Below, in pieces: positions 55,327-64,000 of a DNA stretch of 64,000 bases (its first letter is position 1; each line of letters begins with the position of its first letter). A model generated the notes under the pieces. It searched no databases and was not told the origin of the DNA. It worked only from the letters and a program-made list of their open reading frames with translations. Source of the stretch: Perilla frutescens. Taxonomy: Eukaryota; Streptophyta; Magnoliopsida; Lamiales; Lamiaceae. A program made the position numbers and the translations under genes. The stretch covers positions 28,665,501-28,729,500 of the forward strand of contig BRKX01000015.1 of NCBI GenBank assembly GCA_026008535.1. The letters run 5' to 3'.

Positions 55327-56036
55327 GAGAGGTAAGGATCATCCAACGGTTGAGATGTTTCGTATGTCCTGATTTCAACGGTCAGATTCATTCAATCAAT
55401 CCGTCGATTAGCTTTCGATTCTATCCGTTGGGGATTAATGAGGAGAGATAGTAAGTCCAACGGTAATATTGGAGTGACACGTATTTTTTACCATTCTCAC
55501 TATGGAAAATTTTGAACTTATCTATTTCTCTCTTGTGGCTTCCTCTTGGCTTGAAACTGATTACGTCATCAGTTGGCTTCGACTGTTGCTGACGATTTCC
55601 AGATTGATCAGCTCCAATTGAGATGTTTTCTCATCAGTTCCTTCTTGGCCTTGCTTGCTGAAATTTAGATTCAACTGCTTCTCAGTTCAGCTGCTCTCCT
55701 TCAGCTGATTCTTGAACTGATGTCTCTTGTTGAGTTGACTCCAGTTCCTTTATTTTCTCCATCAGTTTGATCATTTTGCAGCTGGTACGTTCTGCTTAAC
55801 TGGCTAGATCATTAGTTGAGACCGTTTGGCTTACTCTGCCTTGCTCCTTGCCTCAGCTTGAGCAAATGAACTGATGATTCAGTTGAGCTGATGAGGTAGA
55901 ATGATCAGCTTCAGTTTACTTTCTTTGCACAGCTTCTTACTTCAGTTCGAACTGACAGCTTATGTGTCCAACTGATCAGTTCAACAACTTTCTCAGTTGT
56001 GAACTTACTCATTTTGATGAGTTGAAGCCTTTCGGT
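55327..56036 (-). other. Spacer between SIRE-like pol and ORF A
   Basis: About 700 bp, non-coding, very rich in AACTGATCAG/CAGTTGA-like words that also fill the LTRs. It includes the promoter-like sequence of ORF A. Confidence 0.6.
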
Positions 56037-57575
56037 TTAGTTCCTCTCTTTAGCTGGAATAGTTTTCTGACCTTTTTCTTCCAGTCGACTATCTTCATCC
56101 TTTGATGCTAATTCAAGTAATCCCAGTTGTATGCATAGCTCCATAAACCTTGCTTCAAGCAATGGTTTGGTGAAGATGTCAACTATTTGTTTCTCTGTGT
56201 TGACGTATTTGATGCATATGTCTTTCTTCTCGATGTGATCTCTGATGAAGTGGTGCCTTATGTCAATATGCTTAGTTCTTGAATGTAGAACTAGATTCTG
56301 AGATATTGCAATTCCACTATTGTTGTCACAGAATATAGGTACTTCTTCAGTTTCGACTTTGTAGTCCTTCAACTGTTGCTTCATCTAGAGTATCTGGGCA
56401 CAGCAGCTTCCTGCAGCTACATATTCTACTTCAGTTGTTGACATGGCAACTGAGTGCTACTTCTTACTGAACCAGGATATCAGTTTGCTTCCAAGAAACT
56501 GACATGTTCCACTGGTGCTTTTTCTGTCAATCTTGCATCCTCCAAATTCTGAGTCTGAATAGCCAATTAGACTCAAACTATCGTCTCTGGGGTACCATAG
56601 TCCAAGATTTATGGTTCCTTTGAGGTATTTGATAATTCTCTTTGCCGCTTCAAGATGACTTTTCTTCGGGTTGGCTTGGAACCGCGCGCATAGACCAACT
56701 GAATAGGAGATGTCTGGTCGACTAGCCGTTAGGTAGAGTAGCGACCTAATGATTCCTCTGTAGTATGTCTGGCTAACTGATTCTCCTTCTTCATCAAGAG
56801 TTAGCTGAACTGATGTGTTCATAGGAATCTTGAGAGTTTTTCCTTTATCAGCTCCAAACTTTTTGACTAGCTCCTTAGTGTACTTGGCCTGGCTGATAAA
56901 GATCCCATCTTTCAGCTGCTTCACTTGGAGTCCTAGGAAGAATGCCATTTCTCCCATCATGCTCATCTCGAATTTGCTTTGCATCAGTTAAGCGAATCGT
57001 GTGCATAGATCTTTGCTTTTTGATCCAAAAATTATGTCATCCACATAAATTTGAACCATTAAGATCTCAGTTGATCATTCTATCCGGAATAGAGTTCGAT
57101 CAATGACTCCCTTTTGAAATCCATTCTTTAGCAAGAAAGTTGTGAGAGTTTCATACCACGCTCGAGGAGCTTGCTTCAGTCCGTAGAGAGCTTTCTTCAG
57201 CTTAAAGACTTGATCACCAATTTTGAAACCTGGCGGTTGCTCGACATACACGTCCTCCTTGAGCATTCCTTGAATAAACGCACTTTTGACAACCATTTGA
57301 TAGACTGTGAAGTTGAAGTGAGCTGCATAGGCTATGAACAGTCTGATGGCTTCCAATCTTGCAACTGGTGCCAATGTCTCATCAAAGTCGATCCCTTCAC
57401 TTTGTGAGTATCCTTTGGCTACCAGTCTTGCCTTGTTCCTTGTGATCACACCTTGTTCGTCCAACTTGTTGTGAAAAACCCATTTTGTACCAATTACCTT
57501 CTGGGTTTTTGGTCTATCAACAAGAAACCATACGTCATTTCTTGTGAATTGATTCAGTTCTTCTTGCATGGCCAT
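56037..57575 (-). pseudogene. SIRE-like pol: reverse transcriptase and RNase H
   Basis: One frame with stops near 57,075, 56,988 and 56,457/56,385. RVT_2 blocks: WFLVDRPKTQKVIGTKWVFH, KARLVAKGYSQSEGIDFDET, VKSAFIQGML, LKKALYGLKQAPRAWYETL; the YVDD box lies in the gap at about 57,030-57,050 (reading VDDIIFG-like). RNase H has LIGYSDSEFGGCKIDRKSTS, IFCDNNSGIAISQNLVLHSR and TKHIDIRHHFIRDHIEKKD. The frame ends at 56,037, well short of the 3' LTR because ORFs A-C intervene. Sequence type fits the SIRE/Maximus lineage. Confidence 0.9.
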
Positions 57576-57578
57576 GAT

Positions 57579-59330
57579 CTAGTCTGAATCTTTTAAGGCT
57601 TCTTTGACGTTTGCTGGTTCCGTCTGAGATATGAAGCATGTGAATAGTGCATGCTCAGTTGAACTTCTGGTTTGAACTCGGCTTCTTGGATCACCAACTA
57701 TCTTGTCAGTTGGATGGCTTCGGAGCCATTTGGGCAAGATAGCTTCAGCTGGTTCTCCTGTGGTGATGTCATCAGCCGTTCTTTCATCAGTTGGTTCGGC
57801 ATCTTCATTAGTTCTTCCCCCTATTTCAGTTGTGGGGTTTATGAACTCAGCACGATTTGTGTCCTCATTGACCAGATTGTTATTAACTGGTCTAGTGCCA
57901 GTTTCATTGCTTTCTTCTAGTGAAGCTTTAAGCTGCTCTGGAACAATGTGATCCACATAGTCCTGCGAGTTTTTAGTTTCACTAGGTAGTACTTGAACTG
58001 ATATGTCTAGTGTTTCTTTGTTCCTGTACTCATTACCAAATTCATCAAATACCACATGACATGTTATTTTCACAACAAGAGTTCGTTTATTGAACACTCT
58101 GTAAGCTTGTGCGTGAGGCGAATTATACCTTAGAAATATTCCCTCATCTGCTTTAGCACTGAAAGCTTTCATTTGAGTCTTGCCATTGTTGTGAATATAA
58201 CATTTACAGCCAAATATCTTAAAGTATGAGATAGAAGGCTTACGACCCTTATACAGTTCATAAGGTATTTTGTCATGTGCGGTGACGATGGCACTTCGAT
58301 TTTGAGTGTGGCAGGCTGTGTTGACTGCTTCAACCCAGTAACCTTTAGCTATGTTGGTATCAGCTATCATTGCTCGAGCTGCTTCTTTGAGTGTCCAGTT
58401 TCGTTGTTCAGCTACACCATTTTGTTGTAGAGTTCTTGCAGCTGAGTGTTCATGAGTGATTTCAAGTTCTCTGAGGAAACTGGTCATTTGCTGATTCACA
58501 AATTCAGTTCCGTTGTCGGAGCGAATCCTTTGAACTGATCTTTCTTTTTCAGTTTTGCAGCCTTCTGATCAGCGCTGTTAGCTTGGCGTAAGTTTCATCT
58601 TTGCTCCTCAAGAATTCCACCCACGTGTATCTTGAGAAATCATCAACTACTACGAGTGTGAATCTTTTTCCTTTTGGGGTCTGTGGTCTGACTGGACCAA
58701 ACAGATCCATATGTAGCAGTTGGAGGCATTCAGTTGTTCCTAGTGGATGACTCCTATTCTTAAAGGATGACTTCACTTGCTTCCCTTTTTGGCATGGTCC
58801 ACACACGCTTATTTTCTTATATATCTCCTTGGAAAGCCCCTCAACTAGCTCTTTCTTAGCCAGGTAGTTGATGGTTTTGAAGTTGAGGTGGTTCAGTTGT
58901 CGATGCCATAGCCAGCTTGCTTCAGTCAATCCTTTTGAAAGAAAGTAAGCTTCTGAGTAGCCGATTGACCAGTCAACAATATACATGTTGCCTCTCCTTA
59001 TGCCAGTAAGAAGAATTGCTCCAGTTGACTTGTCTCTAATGTTGCAGGAGTTTTTGCTGAAGTCAAATGAGTGGCCATTGTCGCACAACTGGCTGATGCT
59101 GAGTAGTTTGTGTTTTATTCTATCCACATGAGAGACTCCATTTACTACAACTTTTCCCTTGACCACGAACCCTTCTCCAATAGTTCGGCTTTTGGAGTTG
59201 TCTCTAAATGTGACAAGTGGACCTTTGACTTCTTCATAACCATCGAGATCTTCTTTTGTCTCCGGTCATGTGCTTGGAGCACCCGCTATCTAGATACCAG
59301 ATATCTTTGGTTTTCTTCATAGATAGGATG
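57579..59330 (-). pseudogene. SIRE-like pol: protease and integrase
   Basis: The protease centre WYLDSGCSKHMTGDK lies at about 59,265-59,310 and keeps the DSG catalytic motif; a frameshift follows it. The GAG-pre-integrase block WLWHRQLNHLNFKTINYL and CGPCQKGKQ lie in 58,549-59,166. Integrase has MDLFGPVRPQT with the first Asp, a break near 58,500-58,550 around the second, and LQQNGVAEQRNWTLKEA with the Glu. The C-terminal half of the 306-codon part is a variable linker. At least one frameshift (about 58,500-58,550) and one stop (57,579) separate it from RT. Confidence 0.9.
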
Positions 59331-61731
59331 CTCTTATCCTGCAAAAACAAAGATTAGCATTTAGGAACCAGTTTCATATCGGGTCCTTGTTGATACATCA
59401 AGCTTTTTGGAATCCAAACTTGCCAAACTTTCGGCTTTTTATCATTCAGAGATCCAACTGATTTGGATCGCTTGATCAGTTTAGATTTTCTTTCAACTCT
59501 TCTATTTTGAGTTGAATCAGTTGAATGGTACCTGCGTTGAGAGTTAGTAAGATAAAACAATTCAACTAAGATGCTTTGGTCTTGAGACCTTTGAGCTCTT
59601 TGATCAGGCCAGTGCCTTGTATGTTTCCATTTTACTGGATTGAACCCTTTTAGTTCATTTCTGGAATCTAGGTACTCGTTATAGTGATGGTAGGGTTCAA
59701 ACGATTTTCTTTGATCTCTTTTATAGATATTCTGATTGAACTTCTTGGTAGGATAGGCTTGAGATCTAAACTGGTTTTTCTTTTGAAGTGGACTGATCTA
59801 TCAGTTTGCCTTAAGGGCATTTTGTGTTGAGCTGGTGGTCTTTGTTGAACTGAAGACCTTGAATGAAAGGATTGATTTGGATGAATTGATGGTCTTGACT
59901 GGAATTTTGGCTTCAGTTGACCTGGTGTTTTTGGTTGGGAGAACTGTTTGAATTGTCTGGGCTGATTTTGAGGATTTATCAATATTTCTTTCCCTTTGGA
60001 TGTCTCAGCTGGCTGATCATGAGTTGATCTGGTGAATCCTTTTAGGATTCCTTTATCACTGGGTTGAGCAACTGCCTTTCCTTTCTCTAAGGCAGTGAAC
60101 TTGTTGTATCCCAGCCCTGTGCCGCTAGTTCCAGTTCTCTGATGATTTAATATCTCATCTAGAATTTGAGATCCCTTTTTGAACTTGAGAGTTACTTTTT
60201 CTCTCTCATAGATCTCTTACTTGAGTTTTTGATTCTCAACTTCTAGATCAACAGTTCTCAATTTCAACTTTTCAAATTCCACAAACTGAGATGCAAGATA
60301 ATTCATTCTTTCATGATCAATGCTCAGTTTTCTAACTCTATTTCTTAGTTCATTGTTTTCATCTCTCAATTCAACATGCAAGTAGGATATTGAAGTTAAT
60401 TGATCTTCTAGCATCATAAGTTTCATGTCAAGTTCATTGCTAGAGATAGTTGCTTCATTAATATGATAGAAAGAGGTTTGAGAATTAGCTGTACTAACCT
60501 CTTCATCATTTTCAGCCATGAGGTAGAATAACACTTCATCATCTGAGCTGTAGCCATCAGAATCAATTCCAGATGGATAGTCTGAATCGTCTAGCACGAC
60601 ATTCTCAAAGTTTGCAATCATTACTTTCCTTTTGAAGAAGCTTCTCCTCACTTTGGCCTTCTTATCTTCAGGGAGTTCTGGACATTCATATCTGTAATGT
60701 CCTTGTTTGTGGCAGTGAAAACATTCTCCTAGATTTTGATTGCCACCCCTGAATGGTTCAGCTGGTTGATGAGTTTTCTCATCTTTTAGGACTTCATCAG
60801 TTTGAAGTGGAACTGATTGTTTATCCCTGACTTTCTTTATCTTTTCTAACAACCTGGTAACTGTCTGAATTTGATCATTAATGTCTTCAGTCAGGTTTTC
60901 CATCTTTTCAGTTGTGTCTCTTCTTTGTTCGGACGAAGATCCGCCTAGATTCTCTCTGGCTGGTGAGCTTCTGGGCCGGAAGTTGTTCCTTCCTCGAGTA
61001 TCTCTTAACCGGTTCCTTTCACCATAGAAGGCTGCATCTTAAGCTGATGATGTTGATGCTTCCTTCTTCCGGTTTAGGCTATACTCATGAGCTTTGAGAG
61101 AACCAAACAGTTCTCTGGGAGTGATGCTGTTCAGATTTCTTGATTCTTTTGTAGCTATCACTTTCATGTCCCATTCTTCAGTGAGATTATCCAAAATGTT
61201 AGAGTTCATCTCAGAATTGGGATAGCTTCTTCCCAAGTTGGTCATCTCACTGATGATGCCTAGAAATCTGGTTTCAAGACTTGAGATGGACTCTTCTGGC
61301 TGCATTTTGAAGGACTCGTATCTGTCGACTGCTAGTTGGAGCTTGTTTCCTTTGATGGCTACGGACTCTTGGCATAGATCTGCTAGTAAGTCTCATATCT
61401 CCTTAGCAGTTCTGCAGTTCTTTGTGTCCTTCATTCTGTCTTCATCTAGAGTTTGAAATAGTGCAGCCTGAGCAACAAACTCTAGATTCTTCAACTTCTT
61501 CTCTTCACTTGTGAGAAGATTAGTTGGCATTAGGATCCTGGCTGGTTGATTGATATCAACTATGTGGGCTTCATTGTCCATCATGATAATGATTGGACCT
61601 TCTTCAATAACTTCCCACATGTTCTCATGGATCGAGCAGAGATGCGCCTTCATTCTCCTGCTCCAATTATCAGAATTCTCAACTGAAAACAAAGGTAGCT
61701 TATGGTTTCCCATAGCTTGAAATGTTAGCAC
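59331..61731 (-). pseudogene. SIRE-like gag
   Basis: Gag in one frame from about 61,731 or the Met at about 61,713 (MGNHKLPLF), with stops near 61,393, 61,039 and 60,217 and a frame change near 59,700-59,850. The capsid part has NWSRRMKAHLCSIHENMWEV and LTEEWDMKVIATKESRN; the zinc knuckle CFHCHKQGHYRYEC is at about 60,680-60,725; a coiled coil (about 60,220-60,450) contains ELRDENNELRNRVRKL. The motif GTSGTGLGYNKF near 60,100-60,130 and the basic Pro/Gln-rich region up to 59,670 are typical of SIRE Gag. It would form the capsid; its Gag-Pol is fused in frame rather than by a separate start. Confidence 0.85.
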
Positions 61732-61787
61732 AGATAAGTAGATCTGATTTAGTTGATCTGCAAAAATGGCTGATCCTTAGAATCAAC

Positions 61788-61800
61788 CGCTTTGATACCA
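61788..61800 (-). other. Primer-binding site of the SIRE-like element
   Basis: Minus-strand TGGTATCAAAGCGG begins two nucleotides after the 5' LTR end and complements initiator-Met tRNA. Confidence 0.85.
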
Positions 61801-61802
61801 CT

Positions 61803-63543
61803 TGTTGGTCCCGGGCGAGTCGATGTCAGTTTAAGGGGGGGGGTGAATAAACTGATATAAAAACTTTTACTTCAAATGCGGAATGATAAGGGCCCTTGAC
61901 TCGCTTAGTAACTTATCTATGCACAGATCAGTTGAGCACTTTTAGATAGCTTGAGTGCAGATTGTGTGGGCTTGTGTACAGTTCAAAGATATGTGAGTAT
62001 AAGCAAAACAGTACAGCACACAGATGATTTATAGAGGTTCGAAGTCTCAAACTTCTACATCCTCTCTTCCTTCCGTAGAAGGGCAACTCCACTATATAAC
62101 TTGAGTTTCTTTACAAATTATACAATGAAGGACAGTTGGCTGAACCTGGTAACTGCTCGCTACCTCAGCGGGTCGACGGTTCACACTTGCAGTCTCTAAC
62201 TGCTCGCTAGGGAGGTAGGTGCTATTGACGTCTTTATAAGGTTTTAGATCTCTTTCGATCTTCAAGAGGTTAGTCTTAAACAGGGGATATCAACTGATGT
62301 GCTCCTTCAATTAAGCTGGATAGTTGATCGGTGTATTACCGGAACTGAGAAGGTATCTCTGGCTGGATTACCAACAGCTAGTTGAATGCTTTGATTCTGT
62401 GGATTCTTCTTCTCAGTTGGACTCTCGCAGATTTAGCAAATGTTGAACTTGAGCTGTGTGGGAGGGAGAAAGAAAGCTCAGTTGTAAGTAGCTTGAATGA
62501 AGGTTTCAAGAATGAAAGTCGCGAAAAGTCATTTGAAAACTTTGATTCACTCTTCTTTTATAGAGGAGTGATTTTGTGACCGTTGAGTTTCATTGATCGG
62601 TGGCTCTATTGGCTCATCAATGGCAGATGGTCTTTATGATCGTTGGAGCTTTTGGTTGAAGTAGCCGTTGCTTTGCCAATCGATCTATGTTGGATATTTA
62701 ATTCCAGTAGCCGTTGCTTTGCCAATCCATCTCTGTTGGATATTCAATTCCAGGATCTCTGCTGAAGCATTTATTCCAAGATCTTCATTTGAGCATTAAC
62801 TCCAGGACTCTCTGGCTGGCAGTTCTGAGCTTCAGTTTAGCAAGTTTGAGTTCCAGTTGGCAGTTCTGAGCTTGTCTGCTTAGTTCGGCTATTACTCCAG
62901 TTGGCAGTTCTGAGCTTGTGTGCTCAGTTCGGCTATCACTCCAGTTGGCAGTTCTGAGTTTCTTCCTCTAGTTCGACTGATCACAAGCTGTTGAATAGCT
63001 TGTCAGTTCGACTGGTCTTTCTTGAGCTTTCTTGTCAGCTTAACTGATCACAAGCTGTTGGATAGCTTGTCAGTTTAATTGGTCTTTCTTGAGCTTTCCT
63101 GTCAGATGTTTTGCTTGTTTTCTCCTACAAGCTGGCTGACTTCAGTTCTGGCCTTTGATTGATTCGTCTGTCTTCTTCAGTTCGGCTGAAGTTAAGTTTG
63201 GCCATCAGCTGGATACTTCCAGTCTTCAGTTAAACTGGTCTCTTATCAGTTTCTTCAGTCTTGTTGATTTTTCTCTCAGCTCTGATGACTTAGTTGTCAG
63301 TTTATTTTGACTGGTTCGACTCCTTTAACCCTCAGTTGGATTGAGTTCTGACTGGTTGGTGTATACTTCCAGCTGGTAGACCATGCTCCATTTGGGTTGA
63401 CTCTGGCTTCAGTTGAGTTCCTTTTTGAAGCTCTGGATTGGTTAGCTCAGATCTACATCTTGGATCTTGATCAGTGTTTCAGGAATAGTTTTGACATCTC
63501 ATCAAAACCTTATCTAGGGGTTCCTTGATAGTTTTTTCTAACA
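61803..63543 (-). repeat. 5' LTR of the SIRE-like element
   Basis: Plus-strand TGTTGGTCCCGGGCG to TTTTTTCTAACA, 1,741 bp. It shares the internal tandem duplications of the 3' LTR. About 16 differences in the first 480 bp compared (roughly 3%). Confidence 0.95.
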
Positions 63544-63548
63544 TCCAG

Positions 63549-64000
63549 TGTTAAGAATTAAATGATAAGTCCCGACTGCTTCCACTGGAGCTTTCATTCT
63601 ATTCCCCATGAAGATGAACTTCTCATTCAGGCTTATGGTTTAGATTGTAAGGAATCCCCGCATCGTGTTAGAAACATGAGTTGTACATTCAGAATCAATC
63701 CACCATGAATTATGGGGAACCTCAGTTAAGTTTGATTCGAAACATACATAAGCATTAAGCTTACCTTTCTTTTCGAACTAAAGCTCACGTTTCTAATAAT
63801 CCTTTTGGAAATGTCCAGATTTCCCACAGAAATGACAATTATTATTTGGTGATTTCTTCTGGATTTGCATAGAAGCCTCATTAGTCTTCAATGGCTCTTT
63901 GCCTTTATCATGTTTCTTCTTAAACTTCTTTCCAGCTCCTTGATTTCCTCGGTGGCTTACATAATGAACTGAGTGACTTCCTTGATTTTTAAGTCTCGTT
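63549..64000 (-). mobile_element. Outer copia element, 5' part: protease and gag zinc knuckle
   Basis: Resumes the outer copia reading frame after the TCCAG repeat. Right to left: a zinc knuckle CHFCGKSGHFQKDY (about 63,795-63,835), then the protease active site WWIDSECTTHVSNTM (about 63,670-63,720), with Glu replacing the Gly of DSG, then MKAPVEAVGTYHLILN reaching the insertion. A TAG follows the zinc knuckle. Gag continues beyond the right edge. Confidence 0.85.

Larger units (their letters stand above)
34257..63543 (-). mobile_element. Giant SIRE/Maximus-like copia element, split by Athila
   Basis: Minus-strand element with LTRs of 1,737 and 1,741 bp, TSD TCCAG, a tRNA-iMet primer-binding site, a purine tract, gag-pol, and three extra genes between pol and the 3' LTR. 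The span is 29.3 kb including the 11.6-kb Athila insertion, so the element itself is about 17.7 kb. SIRE elements are known for long LTRs, a coiled-coil Gag and an extra ORF after pol, but are usually about 9-12 kb with a single extra ORF. The LTRs differ by roughly 3% by eye in the portion compared. Confidence 0.9.

Overview
This is a plant nuclear genome window, most likely a eudicot. It is AT-rich and microsatellite-rich, with one ordinary plant gene near the left edge and many transposable elements whose families (Stowaway, Tourist-like, hAT and Mutator-like MITEs, Ty1-copia, Ty3-gypsy Athila, tRNA-derived SINE) are those of plant chromosomes. No bacterial, organellar or CRISPR feature was seen. 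Assignment to a family such as Lamiales would be a guess.

Layout. (1) 1-1.9 kb: a wound-induced WUN1/WI12-like gene with a palindromic G-box, TATA box and poly(A) signal. It has no in-frame ATG, but a CTG in strong context sits at 958. (2) 1.9-20 kb: non-coding, AT-rich DNA with at least seven small inverted-repeat elements. Three Mutator-like MITEs in the left 30 kb have clear 9-bp target duplications, one hAT-like element lies inside a larger inverted-repeat element, and one Stowaway has perfect termini. A roughly 280-bp tandem array built around AATGCTAA lies at 12.5-13.3 kb. (3) 20.1-21.7 kb: probable degenerate gypsy solo LTR. (4) 21,807-27,041: a complete but mutated plus-strand Ty1-copia element with 246-bp LTRs and TSD CATTG. 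(5) 27.3 kb: a tRNA-derived SINE. (6) 28.2-28.6 kb: another Mutator-like MITE.

(7) 30.4 kb to the right edge is a three-layer nest, all on the minus strand. An old copia element (LTR candidate 30,421-30,851; pol 31.2-34.26 kb; protease and zinc knuckle 63.55-64.0 kb) was split by a very large SIRE/Maximus-like copia element (34,257-63,543, TSD TCCAG, LTRs about 1.74 kb). That element was in turn split by an Athila-type gypsy element (42,400-53,967, TSD GGGAG, LTRs 1,373 bp). Both insertion points restore an open reading frame when the inserted element is skipped. LTR divergence by eye (about 3% for the SIRE-like element, about 1.5-2% for Athila) agrees with this order.

The most unusual item is the SIRE-like element. 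Without Athila it would be about 17.7 kb, far longer than usual copia elements. Between pol and its 3' LTR it carries three tandem, diverged, mutually homologous genes (here ORF A, B and C), each with its own TATA-like box 105-150 nt upstream of its ATG and a leader that is CT-rich for A and B. They share three motif blocks. A and B end in basic, nuclear-localisation-like tails, which fits a nuclear or nucleic-acid role better than the envelope role usually suggested for this position. No active host gene other than the WUN1-like one is supported.
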